Under the pieces are notes generated by a model. The model saw only the letters and a program-made list of their open reading frames with translations, was not told where the DNA came from and did no database searches. Below, piece after piece: positions 26,499 through 34,215 of a stretch of DNA of 64,000 bases (the stretch's first letter is position 1; each line of letters starts with the position of its first letter). The translations under genes and the position numbers were made by a program. Origin of the DNA: Paenibacillus barcinonensis (lineage in GTDB: Bacteria; Bacillota; Bacilli; Paenibacillales; Paenibacillaceae); assembly GCF_003217495.1 (NCBI RefSeq), contig NZ_QJSW01000023.1, positions 20,275 to 84,274 on the forward strand, in the 5' to 3' direction.

Positions 26499-27174
26499 GA
26501 GGCTCACCCTTGAATAAATAACCAATGCCACGAACGGTGCGAAGCGCATGATCCGCACCGGTGCCCGCCAGCTTTTTGCGTAAATGATGAATATAAACGT
26601 CTACTGCACTGGTAGCCGAGCCGGAATCAAATCCCCATACACGGTCAAAAATCTGCTCACGCGTCAAAATTTGATCTTTATTACAGATGAAAAATTCTAA
26701 TAATTTATATTCAGTCGCTGTAAGCTGCAGTGTCTGTTCTCCATGACAGGCATCCCTTACTGTCGGCATCAGACGGATTGAACCCCAGACCAGCTCTCCT
26801 TCCTGATCAAGCGTACCATGTCTTCGCAGCACCGCCCTCGTTCGGGCTAACAATTCGGATACAGCAAAAGGCTTCGTGACATAATCATCGGCCCCGGCAT
26901 CCAGCCCGGCAACTCGATCCTCCACGGCATCCCGCGCCGTCACCAGAATGATTGGCACACGATTTAACTGTGAGCGTAATTTTCGTACGATATCGACGCC
27001 ACCAATCCCCGGTAGCATCACATCCAGAATAATCAGGTCGTATATAGCCTGTTCGGCCATGTAATATCCCTCATCCCCTGTCTCTGCGCCATCGACAAGA
27101 AAGGACTCTTGTTCGAAAATCTCACGTATCACTTTCAGCAACGACGGGTCATCCTCAACGACAAGAACTCTCAT
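26491..27174 (-). CDS. OmpR-family response regulator
   Basis: 227 residues. Receiver domain with Asp51 in LIILDVMLPGIGG, and an OmpR-type winged helix (LTATEYKLLEFFICNKDQIL, DVYIHHLRKKLAGTG). First gene of the two-component operon, transcribed away from the flavin electron-transfer genes across a 116-base gap that holds a candidate binding site. Confidence 0.93.
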   Translation of the reverse strand: MRVLVVEDDPSLLKVIREIFEQESFLVDGAETGDEGYYMAEQAIYDLIILDVMLPGIGGVDIVRKLRSQLNRVPIILVTARDAVEDRVAGLDAGADDYVTKPFAVSELLARTRAVLRRHGTLDQEGELVWGSIRLMPTVRDACHGEQTLQLTATEYKLLEFFICNKDQILTREQIFDRVWGFDSGSATSAVDVYIHHLRKKLAGTGADHALRTVRGIGYLFKGEPHV

Positions 27175-27207
27175 CTAACTTCCACCTTTCAGCTCGCCTT
27201 ACCGTAT

Positions 27208-27240
27208 TTTAAGAAAATTTAAAGAATAAGCTCCTATACT
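27208..27240 (+). promoter_or_regulatory. Candidate response-regulator site and promoter for the flavin genes
   Basis: TTTAAGA (27208-27214) and TTTAAAG (27218-27224) form a direct repeat with a ten-base period, typical of OmpR-family binding. A -10-like TATACT follows at 27235-27240. The repeat covers the -35 position, suggesting an activated promoter. Confidence 0.45.
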
Positions 27241-27290
27241 CAGATTATCGACAATGCCTTACAGCATTCATTCGTATTGGAGGAATATAG

Positions 27291-27788
27291 ATGGCGAAGA
27301 TGGACAAGAAATGGATTGTATTATGTTCAGCTGCTGTAGCAGCTGTGTATACAGCCGGTTACTATACTACAGAGACTGCGGCGATCTCTCCATCGCCAGT
27401 ACAGCACAATCAAATTAACACTCTGGTAAATCCGGTGTCAACGGGCATTAACAAAGATAACGGCAAGGCATCAGCTTCACAGGCCAAGGTTGAGTCAGGG
27501 GCGCAGGCACAGCATACAAGTATATATCGTGATGGCAGCTATGAAGGATCAGGCAGCAATCGGAGAGGCTCCATCAAGGTCGTGGTTACGATTCATAAAG
27601 ATAAAATTACAGATGTAGAGATCAGTCAGTTTGCTATGCACTACTCCGAACAGGACGTGGTGGATATGCCGGACGAGGTTATAAGTAAGCAAAGCGCCCA
27701 AGTGAATAACGTATCGGGAGCTACATACAGCACCGAAGCGTTCTCGTCGGCTGTACAGGATGCGCTGGATCAGGCGCGAAACTCATGA
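27291..27788 (+). CDS. Membrane-anchored FMN-binding domain protein
   Basis: 165 residues. A membrane helix lies at residues 8-26 (WIVLCSAAVAAVYTAGYY), then a flexible Ser/Gln-rich linker to about residue 78, then an FMN-binding domain of the RnfG/NqrC/NosR type. The flavin attachment motif is SGATYST near residue 147; in this family FMN is linked to the Thr by ApbE. GGAGGA precedes the ATG. With a lysine-rich short N-terminus the domain should face outwards. First of three overlapping or touching genes with ApbE and an RnfD-like protein, so it is the likely covalent FMN carrier of an electron-transfer chain. Confidence 0.9.
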   Translation: MAKMDKKWIVLCSAAVAAVYTAGYYTTETAAISPSPVQHNQINTLVNPVSTGINKDNGKASASQAKVESGAQAQHTSIYRDGSYEGSGSNRRGSIKVVVTIHKDKITDVEISQFAMHYSEQDVVDMPDEVISKQSAQVNNVSGATYSTEAFSSAVQDALDQARNS

Positions 27789-28717
27789 TAATTCGAAGCC
27801 GGAAGCTGTTTATGGATACAGTCGTTGATATTCAGGTGGTAACAGGAACAGGGGAGAATGTTGAAACGGGAAATGAAGAAAGAAATCCCCAGGCATCTGA
27901 ACAGCAGCAGCTCCATCAGATAAATCGTGCCTTTCATGCCTTCCGGCAAGTCGAACAGGCATGCAGTCGATTTAGCCCGGAGAGTGAACTGATGAAAGCA
28001 AGCAGACAGATTGGCGAACCCGTGCAGATCAGTTCATTTTTGTTTGAACCTTTGAAGCTGGCTTTGCATATGGCGCAGCTAACGTCGGGTGTTTTTGATC
28101 CAACCGTGGGAAAAAGGCTGGAGCAGCACGGATTTAATCGACATTATCTCACTCGGCAATATATGAACAGTTCTGTTGTGGAATCTGCAGATTATCGGGA
28201 CATTATACTGGATGAAGTCCATCAGACAATGACACTGCTTAAACCGCTGGTGATTGATTTAGGCGCAGTGGCGAAAGGGTTCGCGATTGACCTTGCTGCA
28301 CATGAATTACAGCGGTTTGCCGGATTTGTGGTGAATGCAGGGGGAGATCTATATGCCGGAGGCAGGGATGAACATGGCGAGCCTTGGAAAATAGGCATAC
28401 AGCATCCCGTAAACCGGAATGAGGTTATATGTACGCTGGAGTTATCCAATGCAGCGATCTGCACTTCTGGCGGTTATGAGCGAAGGAGTGCAACCACAGA
28501 GGGTGTGCATCACTTAATTCATCCGGTAACCGGGCATTCCCCTAAGGAATGGGTCAGTTCAAGCATCATTGCTCCCTATGCGATGATGGCGGATATTTTT
28601 TCGACTGCGGTTATGCTGTTAAGTAAGGAAGAGGGGCAGCAATTGATTCAGCAGGCCAATGTGCAGAGCATTTTGATTACACCTGATATAGAGCTTGTTC
28701 GGGAAGGAGTTCACTAA
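27785..28717 (+). CDS. apbE: ApbE-type FMN transferase
   Basis: 310 residues. ApbE moves FMN from FAD onto Thr of FMN-binding proteins, here presumably the SGAT motif encoded just upstream. Family motifs: FMDTVVDIQV at the start, the GVFDPTVG segment, VIDLGAVAKGFAIDLAAHEL, FVVNAGGDLYAGG, and HHLIHPVTGHSP. It overlaps the upstream gene by four bases and touches the next one. Most secreted ApbE proteins are lipoproteins; this one has no signal peptide or lipobox and should be cytoplasmic. A central segment is slightly extended relative to compact family members. Confidence 0.92.
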   Translation: MIIRSRKLFMDTVVDIQVVTGTGENVETGNEERNPQASEQQQLHQINRAFHAFRQVEQACSRFSPESELMKASRQIGEPVQISSFLFEPLKLALHMAQLTSGVFDPTVGKRLEQHGFNRHYLTRQYMNSSVVESADYRDIILDEVHQTMTLLKPLVIDLGAVAKGFAIDLAAHELQRFAGFVVNAGGDLYAGGRDEHGEPWKIGIQHPVNRNEVICTLELSNAAICTSGGYERRSATTEGVHHLIHPVTGHSPKEWVSSSIIAPYAMMADIFSTAVMLLSKEEGQQLIQQANVQSILITPDIELVREGVH

Positions 28718-29500
28718 ATGACGATACAGAAATGGATCAAATCACCAAAAGGATATGTGAGTATAGCGATGGTCGCTTGTCTTGTCATTGCTTCTCTGGC
28801 GGCGCTGGATATGAAAGGCATCGTGCATGGTCTGGTTGCTGTGGGTACAGCTATCATTGTAGATATGATGTTCGGTCTGGTGAACCGAAAGAAGAGAATG
28901 ATGCCAGACGGAGCATGGATTACGGGGTTAATTGTAGCCTTAATCCTCAGCACCTCCACCTCATGGGAGATTGTCGCTTCCACTGTGATATTAGCAATCG
29001 TTTCGAAGTATGTGCTGGTTTCCCGCAAAAAGCCGATATTTAACCCGGCTGCACTCGGTCTGCTGCTGTCTGTTCTGATCTTTGGGACAGGGGAAAGCTG
29101 GTGGGGGGCCTTTGGAGATCTGCCTGTATGGATGATGGTACTTCTCTTGGCAGGCGGTTATATGGTTACGGGGCGTGTAAACAAGTTCCCTCAAGTTTTT
29201 GCGTTTCTGGGAACCTACTTTATTCTGTTGCTGGTGATGGGGCAGCTTCACACCGGGGATGCAGGGGATGCACTGCGTACCCCATTTATCAATGCGCTGC
29301 TCTTCTGTGGCTTCTTTATGGTCACGGATCTACCGACATCTCCGGCTAAATATAAGGATCAGCTTGTGTTTGGAGTCGTTGCTGCCTTGGTAGGTGCGCT
29401 AATCTATAGCCTGTTTGGTGGATTAATGTATTTATTCATTGGTTTGTTATGCGCCAACTTGTATCATTTTTTGCGCACACGCTTTTCCATACTTGCATAG
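28718..29500 (+). CDS. RnfD/NqrB-like membrane electron-transport protein
   Basis: 260 residues with about eight to nine membrane helices. RnfD/NqrB features include PDGAWITGLIVALILS, KPIFNPAALGLLLSV and FFMVTDLPTSPAKYKDQ. It lacks an obvious flavinylation motif of its own, and no RnfABCEG genes are nearby. It starts on the base after the apbE stop. Together with the FMN-binding protein it probably passes electrons across the membrane between a cytoplasmic donor and an outside acceptor. This reading of a minimal flavin-based chain is inference from gene content. Confidence 0.85.
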   Translation: MTIQKWIKSPKGYVSIAMVACLVIASLAALDMKGIVHGLVAVGTAIIVDMMFGLVNRKKRMMPDGAWITGLIVALILSTSTSWEIVASTVILAIVSKYVLVSRKKPIFNPAALGLLLSVLIFGTGESWWGAFGDLPVWMMVLLLAGGYMVTGRVNKFPQVFAFLGTYFILLLVMGQLHTGDAGDALRTPFINALLFCGFFMVTDLPTSPAKYKDQLVFGVVAALVGALIYSLFGGLMYLFIGLLCANLYHFLRTRFSILA

Positions 29501-29521
29501 GTGAGGAATCCTGAAGATCCA

Positions 29522-29556
29522 AAGCGCCGTTTCCGGGTAGTCCAGAAACGGCGCTT
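29522..29556. terminator. Hairpin between convergent rnfD-like and GH4 genes
   Basis: AAGCGCCGTTTC (29522-29533) pairs perfectly with GAAACGGCGCTT (29545-29556). T-runs are short on both strands, but the 12-bp stem between two convergent genes is a good terminator candidate. Confidence 0.65.
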
Positions 29557-29571
29557 CATTACTATTGGATT

Positions 29572-30873
29572 CTATGAAGTAAATCGGGGGAGCCAGTCAC
29601 CATGCGCTTCAATCAAATCGTCGCACATCGCCACGATGTCGTCCATGGAGAGTTCGGCAGCAGTATGCGGATCAAGCATGGCTGCGTGGTAAATATGTTC
29701 TTTTTTCCCCGTCATCGCGGCTTCGATTGTAAGCAGTTGTGTGTTAATGTTGGTGCGGTTCAGCGCTGCCAGCTGTGGTGGCAAATCTCCGATGTATGTT
29801 GGACTGATACCGGAGGCATCGACCAGACAAGGCACCTCGACACATGCTTCGCGCGGCAGGTTGGTGATGAGTCCGTTGTTCATGACATTACCGCCGATTT
29901 TGTAAGGCCGATCCGTCTCCATCGCTTCCATAATATGCGAAGCATATTCACGGCTGCGCGTATGCTGAATATTTTCACTTGCAAACAGCTTCTCCCGCAT
30001 TTCCTTCCATTCGGCTATCTGATTTACACAGCGGCGTGGATACTCATCCAGCGGAATGTTGAAGCGTTCGATCAGTTCAGGGTAGCTGCGTTTGATAAAA
30101 TAGGGATGATACTCCGCGTTATGCTCGGAGGATTCGGTGACATAGTAACCAAAGCGATGCATCAGCTCATATCGTACCATGTCGTCATGGGTTTCCTGCT
30201 GCTTCTGTCTCGCAAGGCGTTTGATCTCAGGATACAGATCAACGCCATCCTTTGTCACCTCGAGTAGCCACGCCATATGGTTAATACCCGCAATTTTGGC
30301 AACGACACCTGTCTGGTCAATGCCCAGCGAATCAAAGAGATGAGGCACGCAGACCTGCACACTGTGACAAAGCCCTACCGTTTTGATCCCGCCATGTACA
30401 TTCATGACATTGGTGAGTACAGCCATCGGGTTGGTATAATTCAGGAACCAGGCATCCGGGCATACCTCCTGCATATCGCGCGCGAAGTCGAGCATCACCG
30501 GAATGGTGCGCAGATTACGGAAAATGCCGCCAATACCGAGGGTATCGGCAATCGTCTGACGCAGGCCATATTTCTTTGGAATCTCGAAATCCGTAATCGT
30601 ACATGGATCATATCCACCGACCTGGATGGCGTTAATGACATATTTAGCGCCGCGCAGCGCTTCTTTGCGGTCTTGATATGTTCGGATAGAACAGCGGCTG
30701 CCCAGCGATAGAGCCAAGCTTTTTAACAAGCGCTCCGAATCGCTTAGACGCTCCGCATCAATGTCAAACAAGGCTAATTCAAAGTCCTGCAAGGCCTCCG
30801 TCAGCATGACATCACCCAATACATTTTTTACAAAAACAGTGCTGCCCGCACCGAGAAACGTAATTTTGTTCAT
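29572..30873 (-). CDS. melA: Alpha-galactosidase, glycoside hydrolase family 4
   Basis: About 433 residues. GH4 enzymes use NAD+ and a divalent metal in an oxidation-elimination mechanism. The NAD site is ITFLGAGSTVFVKN. The metal and catalytic segments include WFLNYTNPMAVLTNV, GLCHSVQ (the CHS motif of the alpha-galactosidase branch) and AGINHMAWLLEV. The frame extends to 30936, but the ATG at 30873 starts the conserved MNKITFLG. AGGAGG lies a little far upstream; CTGGAG is adjacent. Cytoplasmic. Divergent AraC gene upstream is the likely activator. No transporter is next to it. Confidence 0.88.
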   Translation of the reverse strand: MNKITFLGAGSTVFVKNVLGDVMLTEALQDFELALFDIDAERLSDSERLLKSLALSLGSRCSIRTYQDRKEALRGAKYVINAIQVGGYDPCTITDFEIPKKYGLRQTIADTLGIGGIFRNLRTIPVMLDFARDMQEVCPDAWFLNYTNPMAVLTNVMNVHGGIKTVGLCHSVQVCVPHLFDSLGIDQTGVVAKIAGINHMAWLLEVTKDGVDLYPEIKRLARQKQQETHDDMVRYELMHRFGYYVTESSEHNAEYHPYFIKRSYPELIERFNIPLDEYPRRCVNQIAEWKEMREKLFASENIQHTRSREYASHIMEAMETDRPYKIGGNVMNNGLITNLPREACVEVPCLVDASGISPTYIGDLPPQLAALNRTNINTQLLTIEAAMTGKKEHIYHAAMLDPHTAAELSMDDIVAMCDDLIEAHGDWLPRFTS

Positions 30874-30991
30874 CTCCAGCTCAACCTCCTGATAAAATGT
30901 TGTACCCCAACTATAGGCCGAACAGGCTGATATCACTATGGCTCAACCCCTCTCAAATATGGCATAATCCCATTTGTGTTTCCGTTTTCAG

Positions 30992-31021
30992 TTTATATTT
31001 GCGTTATCCGGCTGTTATAAT
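30992..31021 (+). promoter_or_regulatory. Possible promoter for the AraC gene
   Basis: TTTATA (30992) and a perfect TATAAT (31016-31021) are 18 bases apart. The -35 is poor. It lies in the 224-base gap shared with the divergent melA. Confidence 0.35.
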
Positions 31022-31097
31022 TTAATGTGAAGCTTGGTCGGGGGAATAGGAAGAGGAGTTAGAACATGCATGACGGATGCGGAGGAAGTGAACAGGC

Positions 31098-31943
31098 ATG
31101 AGCCGGAAAATAGAGATGAACGTGGTTTCTGCGGGCTGGACGCAGATGGAGCTGGTTTTGTTATTTTATGGATGGGAAGCGTGCGATCCTGCTCATTACT
31201 GGGGGCCGGGTGTCCGGGATTCTTATATCGTGCACTACATACATGAAGGCCTTGGTACCGTGTATATGGGGGATCGGGAATATCGTCTGACTCAGGGAGA
31301 AGGATTTATCATCTTGCCTGACACCGTCATTCATTACGAGGCGGATGCACAGGAGCCCTGGACCTATTCTTGGTTTGGCTTCAAAGGTGTGCAGGCCAAG
31401 GCATTTATGCAGCGTGCACAACTGAGCGCCGAGTATCCGGTGTTCAAAGCACAGGAGCCTGACACGATGGCGCATCTGTATGAAGAGATGGTTCAGGCTG
31501 GGGCGAGCCCGCTTGCAGGCGGGGATGTGCTTCATCAGAGCTTGTTATATCGCCTGATGGCTGCCTTGATCTCCTCCGCACCTGTCAGGGCGGAGGATCA
31601 CCAGCTGCTTTCGGCCAAAGAGGTGTATATCCGTCAGGCTGTGCAGTTTATGGAGAATCGCTACAGCCAGCGCACCTCCATTCTGGATATTGCTCAGGCT
31701 GTCGGGCTGGACCGCACGTATTTATCAGGGCTGTTCAAAGAACGATACGGCAAGTCGCTGCAAGCCTTTTTTCTGGAGTATCGTATGAATCGTGCAGCCG
31801 AGCTGCTGCGCAATCCTTCTCTTTCTGTCAGTGAAGTAGCCCATTCTGTGGGTTATACGGACCCGCTTTTATTTTCCAAAATGTTCAAGCGTGTGACAGG
31901 TATATCTCCTAAGGGTTCACGGGGGTCGGGAAATCGGGATTAG
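31098..31943 (+). CDS. AraC-family regulator with cupin sensor domain
   Basis: 281 residues. The N-terminal half is a cupin-type arabinose-binding-like domain (GEGFIILPDTVIHYEADAQE). The C-terminal 100 residues are the double HTH (SILDIAQAVGLDRTYLSGLF and EVAHSVGYTDPLLFSKMFKR). Unlike the regulators at the two ends of the window, it has no membrane part and should sense an intracellular sugar. Position suggests control of the divergent alpha-galactosidase. GGAGG lies about 13 bases before the ATG, so the start is not certain. Confidence 0.87.
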   Translation: MSRKIEMNVVSAGWTQMELVLLFYGWEACDPAHYWGPGVRDSYIVHYIHEGLGTVYMGDREYRLTQGEGFIILPDTVIHYEADAQEPWTYSWFGFKGVQAKAFMQRAQLSAEYPVFKAQEPDTMAHLYEEMVQAGASPLAGGDVLHQSLLYRLMAALISSAPVRAEDHQLLSAKEVYIRQAVQFMENRYSQRTSILDIAQAVGLDRTYLSGLFKERYGKSLQAFFLEYRMNRAAELLRNPSLSVSEVAHSVGYTDPLLFSKMFKRVTGISPKGSRGSGNRD

Positions 31944-31977
31944 CAGCAACTATAATTTTAATTTTGAAAGAAAAGTT

Positions 31978-32006
31978 TTGAACATTAATCGGCATGCCGC
32001 TATACT
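31978..32006 (+). promoter_or_regulatory. Sigma-A promoter of the riboswitch/ABC operon
   Basis: TTGAAC (31978-31983), a 17-base spacer, and TATACT (32001-32006). Transcription would start near 32013, about 60 bases before the riboswitch core. Confidence 0.7.
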
Positions 32007-32069
32007 GATACAGAAGTGTAATCCGAATGGTGTAATTTTGAAATTGTGCATAGCACTTAATTGAATATG

Positions 32070-32243
32070 TGGAGCTTGGTGCTCTGCCCATTGGGGCAGA
32101 AGCTTAAAAGGGAAGTCCGGTGTGATGCCGGCGCGGTCCCGCCACTGTAACAGAGGAGTCAAACAGCATATCCACTGGTCTGGAGCAGACCGGGAAGGAG
32201 CTGTTATGGCAATGACGCTGAAGCCAGGAGACCTGCCAGGTTT
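32070..32243 (+). ncRNA. Cobalamin (B12) riboswitch
   Basis: The conserved core is plain: AGCTTAAAAGGGAAG, then CCGGTG...GCCGGCGCGGTCCC, the B12 box GCCACTG at 32141-32147, a CAGACCGGGAAGGAG-type arm, and the closing GAAGCCAGGAGACCTGCC at 32220-32237. The class binds adenosylcobalamin or other cobalamins and usually shuts down B12 or cobalt uptake genes when B12 is plentiful. Here it stands in front of a five-gene ABC transporter with its own terminator hairpin between. Confidence 0.95.
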
Positions 32244-32319
32244 GACAAACACAGCAGTACCCTACGGGAGATAGGAAGGTGTTTAAAGAGCATGATTTTT
32301 TCTGAAAATCTGTTTATTT

Positions 32320-32360
32320 AAGGCGTCCTTATCCAGTACAACGGAGAGGGACGCCTTTTT
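32320..32360 (+). terminator. Riboswitch-controlled terminator
   Basis: AAGGCGTCC (to 32328) pairs with GGGACGCCTT (from 32348) and runs into TTTTT. It lies between the riboswitch and the first permease gene, so it is the expression platform that ends transcription when the ligand is bound. Confidence 0.85.
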
Positions 32361-32425
32361 GGAATGCACAGAAAATAGTGATATACGTATGCATTACATC
32401 GCGATCAGGAAGGGCGTTTTGTTCA

Positions 32426-33364
32426 TTGGGCAGGTACATCTTTAAACGATTATTACAGCTGATCGCCGTTCTGTTTGGCATTACATTCCTGACGTTTCTG
32501 TTAACGTATCTGTCTCCGGGAGACCCTGCCAGACTGATGCTGATGTCCACGGGAGTCACGCCCTCGGATGAATTGGTCAGACAGGTACGGTCAGACCTGG
32601 GGCTGGATCAGCCGTTTCTGGTACGGTACGGAACATGGCTTGCACAGGTGGTTGCCGGAGACTTCGGTACCTCCTATAAATACGGACGTCCGGTATTGGA
32701 CGTGTTGATGGCGAGACTGCCTGCCACGCTGTGGTTAACGGGAAGTGCCATGCTGCTGGTTATTCTGATCTCTTTTCCGTTGGGAATACTTTCGGCTGTG
32801 CATCGGAACAGGCTGCTGGATGCTGTAATTCGGCTGTTTTCCTTTGCGGGTCTGTCGATGCCCAGCTTCTGGCTGGGGATGCTGCTGATGCTGGTGTTTG
32901 GTGTGCAGCTGAGGCTGCTGCCTGTTATGGGCAGCTCGGGCTGGACAAGCCTGATTCTGCCTGCCATCACACTTGCCATTCCACTGATTGCCCAGTACAG
33001 CAGGCAGATTCGCGTAGTTCTGCTGGAGGAGAGCAGCCAAAACTATGTGGTGGGTGCAAGAGCGAGAGGTGTGAAGGAGTCGATCATTATGTGGCGACAT
33101 ATATTGCCCAATGCCATGCTGCCGATTGTAACTCTTATGGGCATGACAACCGGAGCATTGCTCGGCGGAGCAGCGATCGTGGAGAGTTTATTCGTGTGGC
33201 CTGGGGTAGGCCAGATGGCGGTGGATGCGATTTTTACACGGGATTATCCATTGATACAGGGGTATGTCATGTGGATGGCGATCATCTACGTCACGTTGAA
33301 CCTGCTTGTTGACCTGTGGACACATCTGCGTGATCCACGCATTCAACTGGATGTGGACGTCTAG
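32426..33364 (+). CDS. ABC transporter permease, DppB/NikB type (cobalt uptake?)
   Basis: About 312 residues and six membrane helices, binding-protein-dependent permease of the peptide/nickel family: YIFKRLLQLIAVLFGITFLT at the start, FRxxP-like ATLWLTGSAMLLVILISFPLG, and the EAA loop around RARGVKESIIMWRHILPNAM. The frame opens with a GTG at 32378, but that adds an atypical stretch. I prefer the TTG at 32426 (LGRYIFKR), about twelve bases after AGGAAGG. First gene after the B12 riboswitch and terminator. The stop touches the next start. Confidence 0.85.
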   Translation: MGRYIFKRLLQLIAVLFGITFLTFLLTYLSPGDPARLMLMSTGVTPSDELVRQVRSDLGLDQPFLVRYGTWLAQVVAGDFGTSYKYGRPVLDVLMARLPATLWLTGSAMLLVILISFPLGILSAVHRNRLLDAVIRLFSFAGLSMPSFWLGMLLMLVFGVQLRLLPVMGSSGWTSLILPAITLAIPLIAQYSRQIRVVLLEESSQNYVVGARARGVKESIIMWRHILPNAMLPIVTLMGMTTGALLGGAAIVESLFVWPGVGQMAVDAIFTRDYPLIQGYVMWMAIIYVTLNLLVDLWTHLRDPRIQLDVDV

Positions 33365-34198
33365 ATGCGTACAATTCGATGGATGCTGACGGAGCGTCGT
33401 ACATTTATGTTCCTGCTGTCTCTGACTGTGGGCTGGATCATTCTGGCTATCGTAGGTCCGCTGTTTGCACCGCATGATCCACTCGCTGCGAATTTTACCA
33501 AGGTGCTGCAGCCCTCCAGCCCGGAATTTCCACTTGGTACAGACCAGCTCGGGCGCTGCGTCCTGTCCCGTCTGTTATATGGGGCAAGGACTTCGTTGCT
33601 GCTTACGTTCATGATGATTGGTATTGTATTCACTCTGGGTGTTGTAATTGGAGCCATCGCCGGCTTTGCACGGGGGGTGACGGATACAATTATGATGCGG
33701 TTGTGTGATACGTTGATGGCATTTCCCGGGTTGATTTTTGCCATTGCTGTAGTCGGCATGCTAGGCCCGGGATTATTCAACACTGTCGTTGCGCTTTCGG
33801 TTGTCTGGTGGGCGAAATATGCACGGATGGCGAGAAGTCTGGTCATTTCTCTTCAGCAAAAAGAATTTGTCACCACTGCTGCCTTCAGCGGTGCACGAAA
33901 AATTCAGATTATCAGCAGAACGATTCTGCCGAACATGCTGTCGCCTTTAATCGTAATGGCCATGATGGACGTGGGGGGCATGATGCTTTCTATCTCTGGC
34001 CTGTCCTTTCTCGGACTTGGGGCACAGCCTCCAGACCCAGAGTGGGGAGCGATGCTGAATGAAGGCAGACGATATTTACAGACAGCGCCGTGGTTGTTAA
34101 TTTATCCGGGGCTGGCGATATTCAGTACAGTGATCATTTTTAATTTGCTGGGAGACAGTTTGCGAGATGTGCTTGATCCCAAAAAAACTACAGTGTAA
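33365..34198 (+). CDS. ABC transporter permease, DppC/NikC type
   Basis: 277 residues. Second permease of the peptide/nickel family: PLFAPHDPLAANFTKVLQPS and FPLGTDQLGRCVLSRLLYGA near the N-terminus, the EAA loop around GARKIQIISRTILPNMLSPL, and FLGLGAQPPDPEWGAMLNEG near the end. Begins directly after the upstream stop, so it is translationally coupled. Partners the preceding permease to form the pore. Confidence 0.92.
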   Translation: MRTIRWMLTERRTFMFLLSLTVGWIILAIVGPLFAPHDPLAANFTKVLQPSSPEFPLGTDQLGRCVLSRLLYGARTSLLLTFMMIGIVFTLGVVIGAIAGFARGVTDTIMMRLCDTLMAFPGLIFAIAVVGMLGPGLFNTVVALSVVWWAKYARMARSLVISLQQKEFVTTAAFSGARKIQIISRTILPNMLSPLIVMAMMDVGGMMLSISGLSFLGLGAQPPDPEWGAMLNEGRRYLQTAPWLLIYPGLAIFSTVIIFNLLGDSLRDVLDPKKTTV

Positions 34199-34215
34199 CA
34201 GGGGGAAGGAAAGGC

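Noticed and set aside
30277..30711. A 144-codon plus-strand frame inside the GH4 gene
   Set aside because: Antisense to the conserved NAD- and metal-binding part of the enzyme; no ribosome site.
32378..32425. The upstream extension of the first permease to the GTG at 32378
   Set aside because: It adds an atypical stretch before the conserved YIFKRLLQL start of this permease family; the TTG at 32426 fits better.
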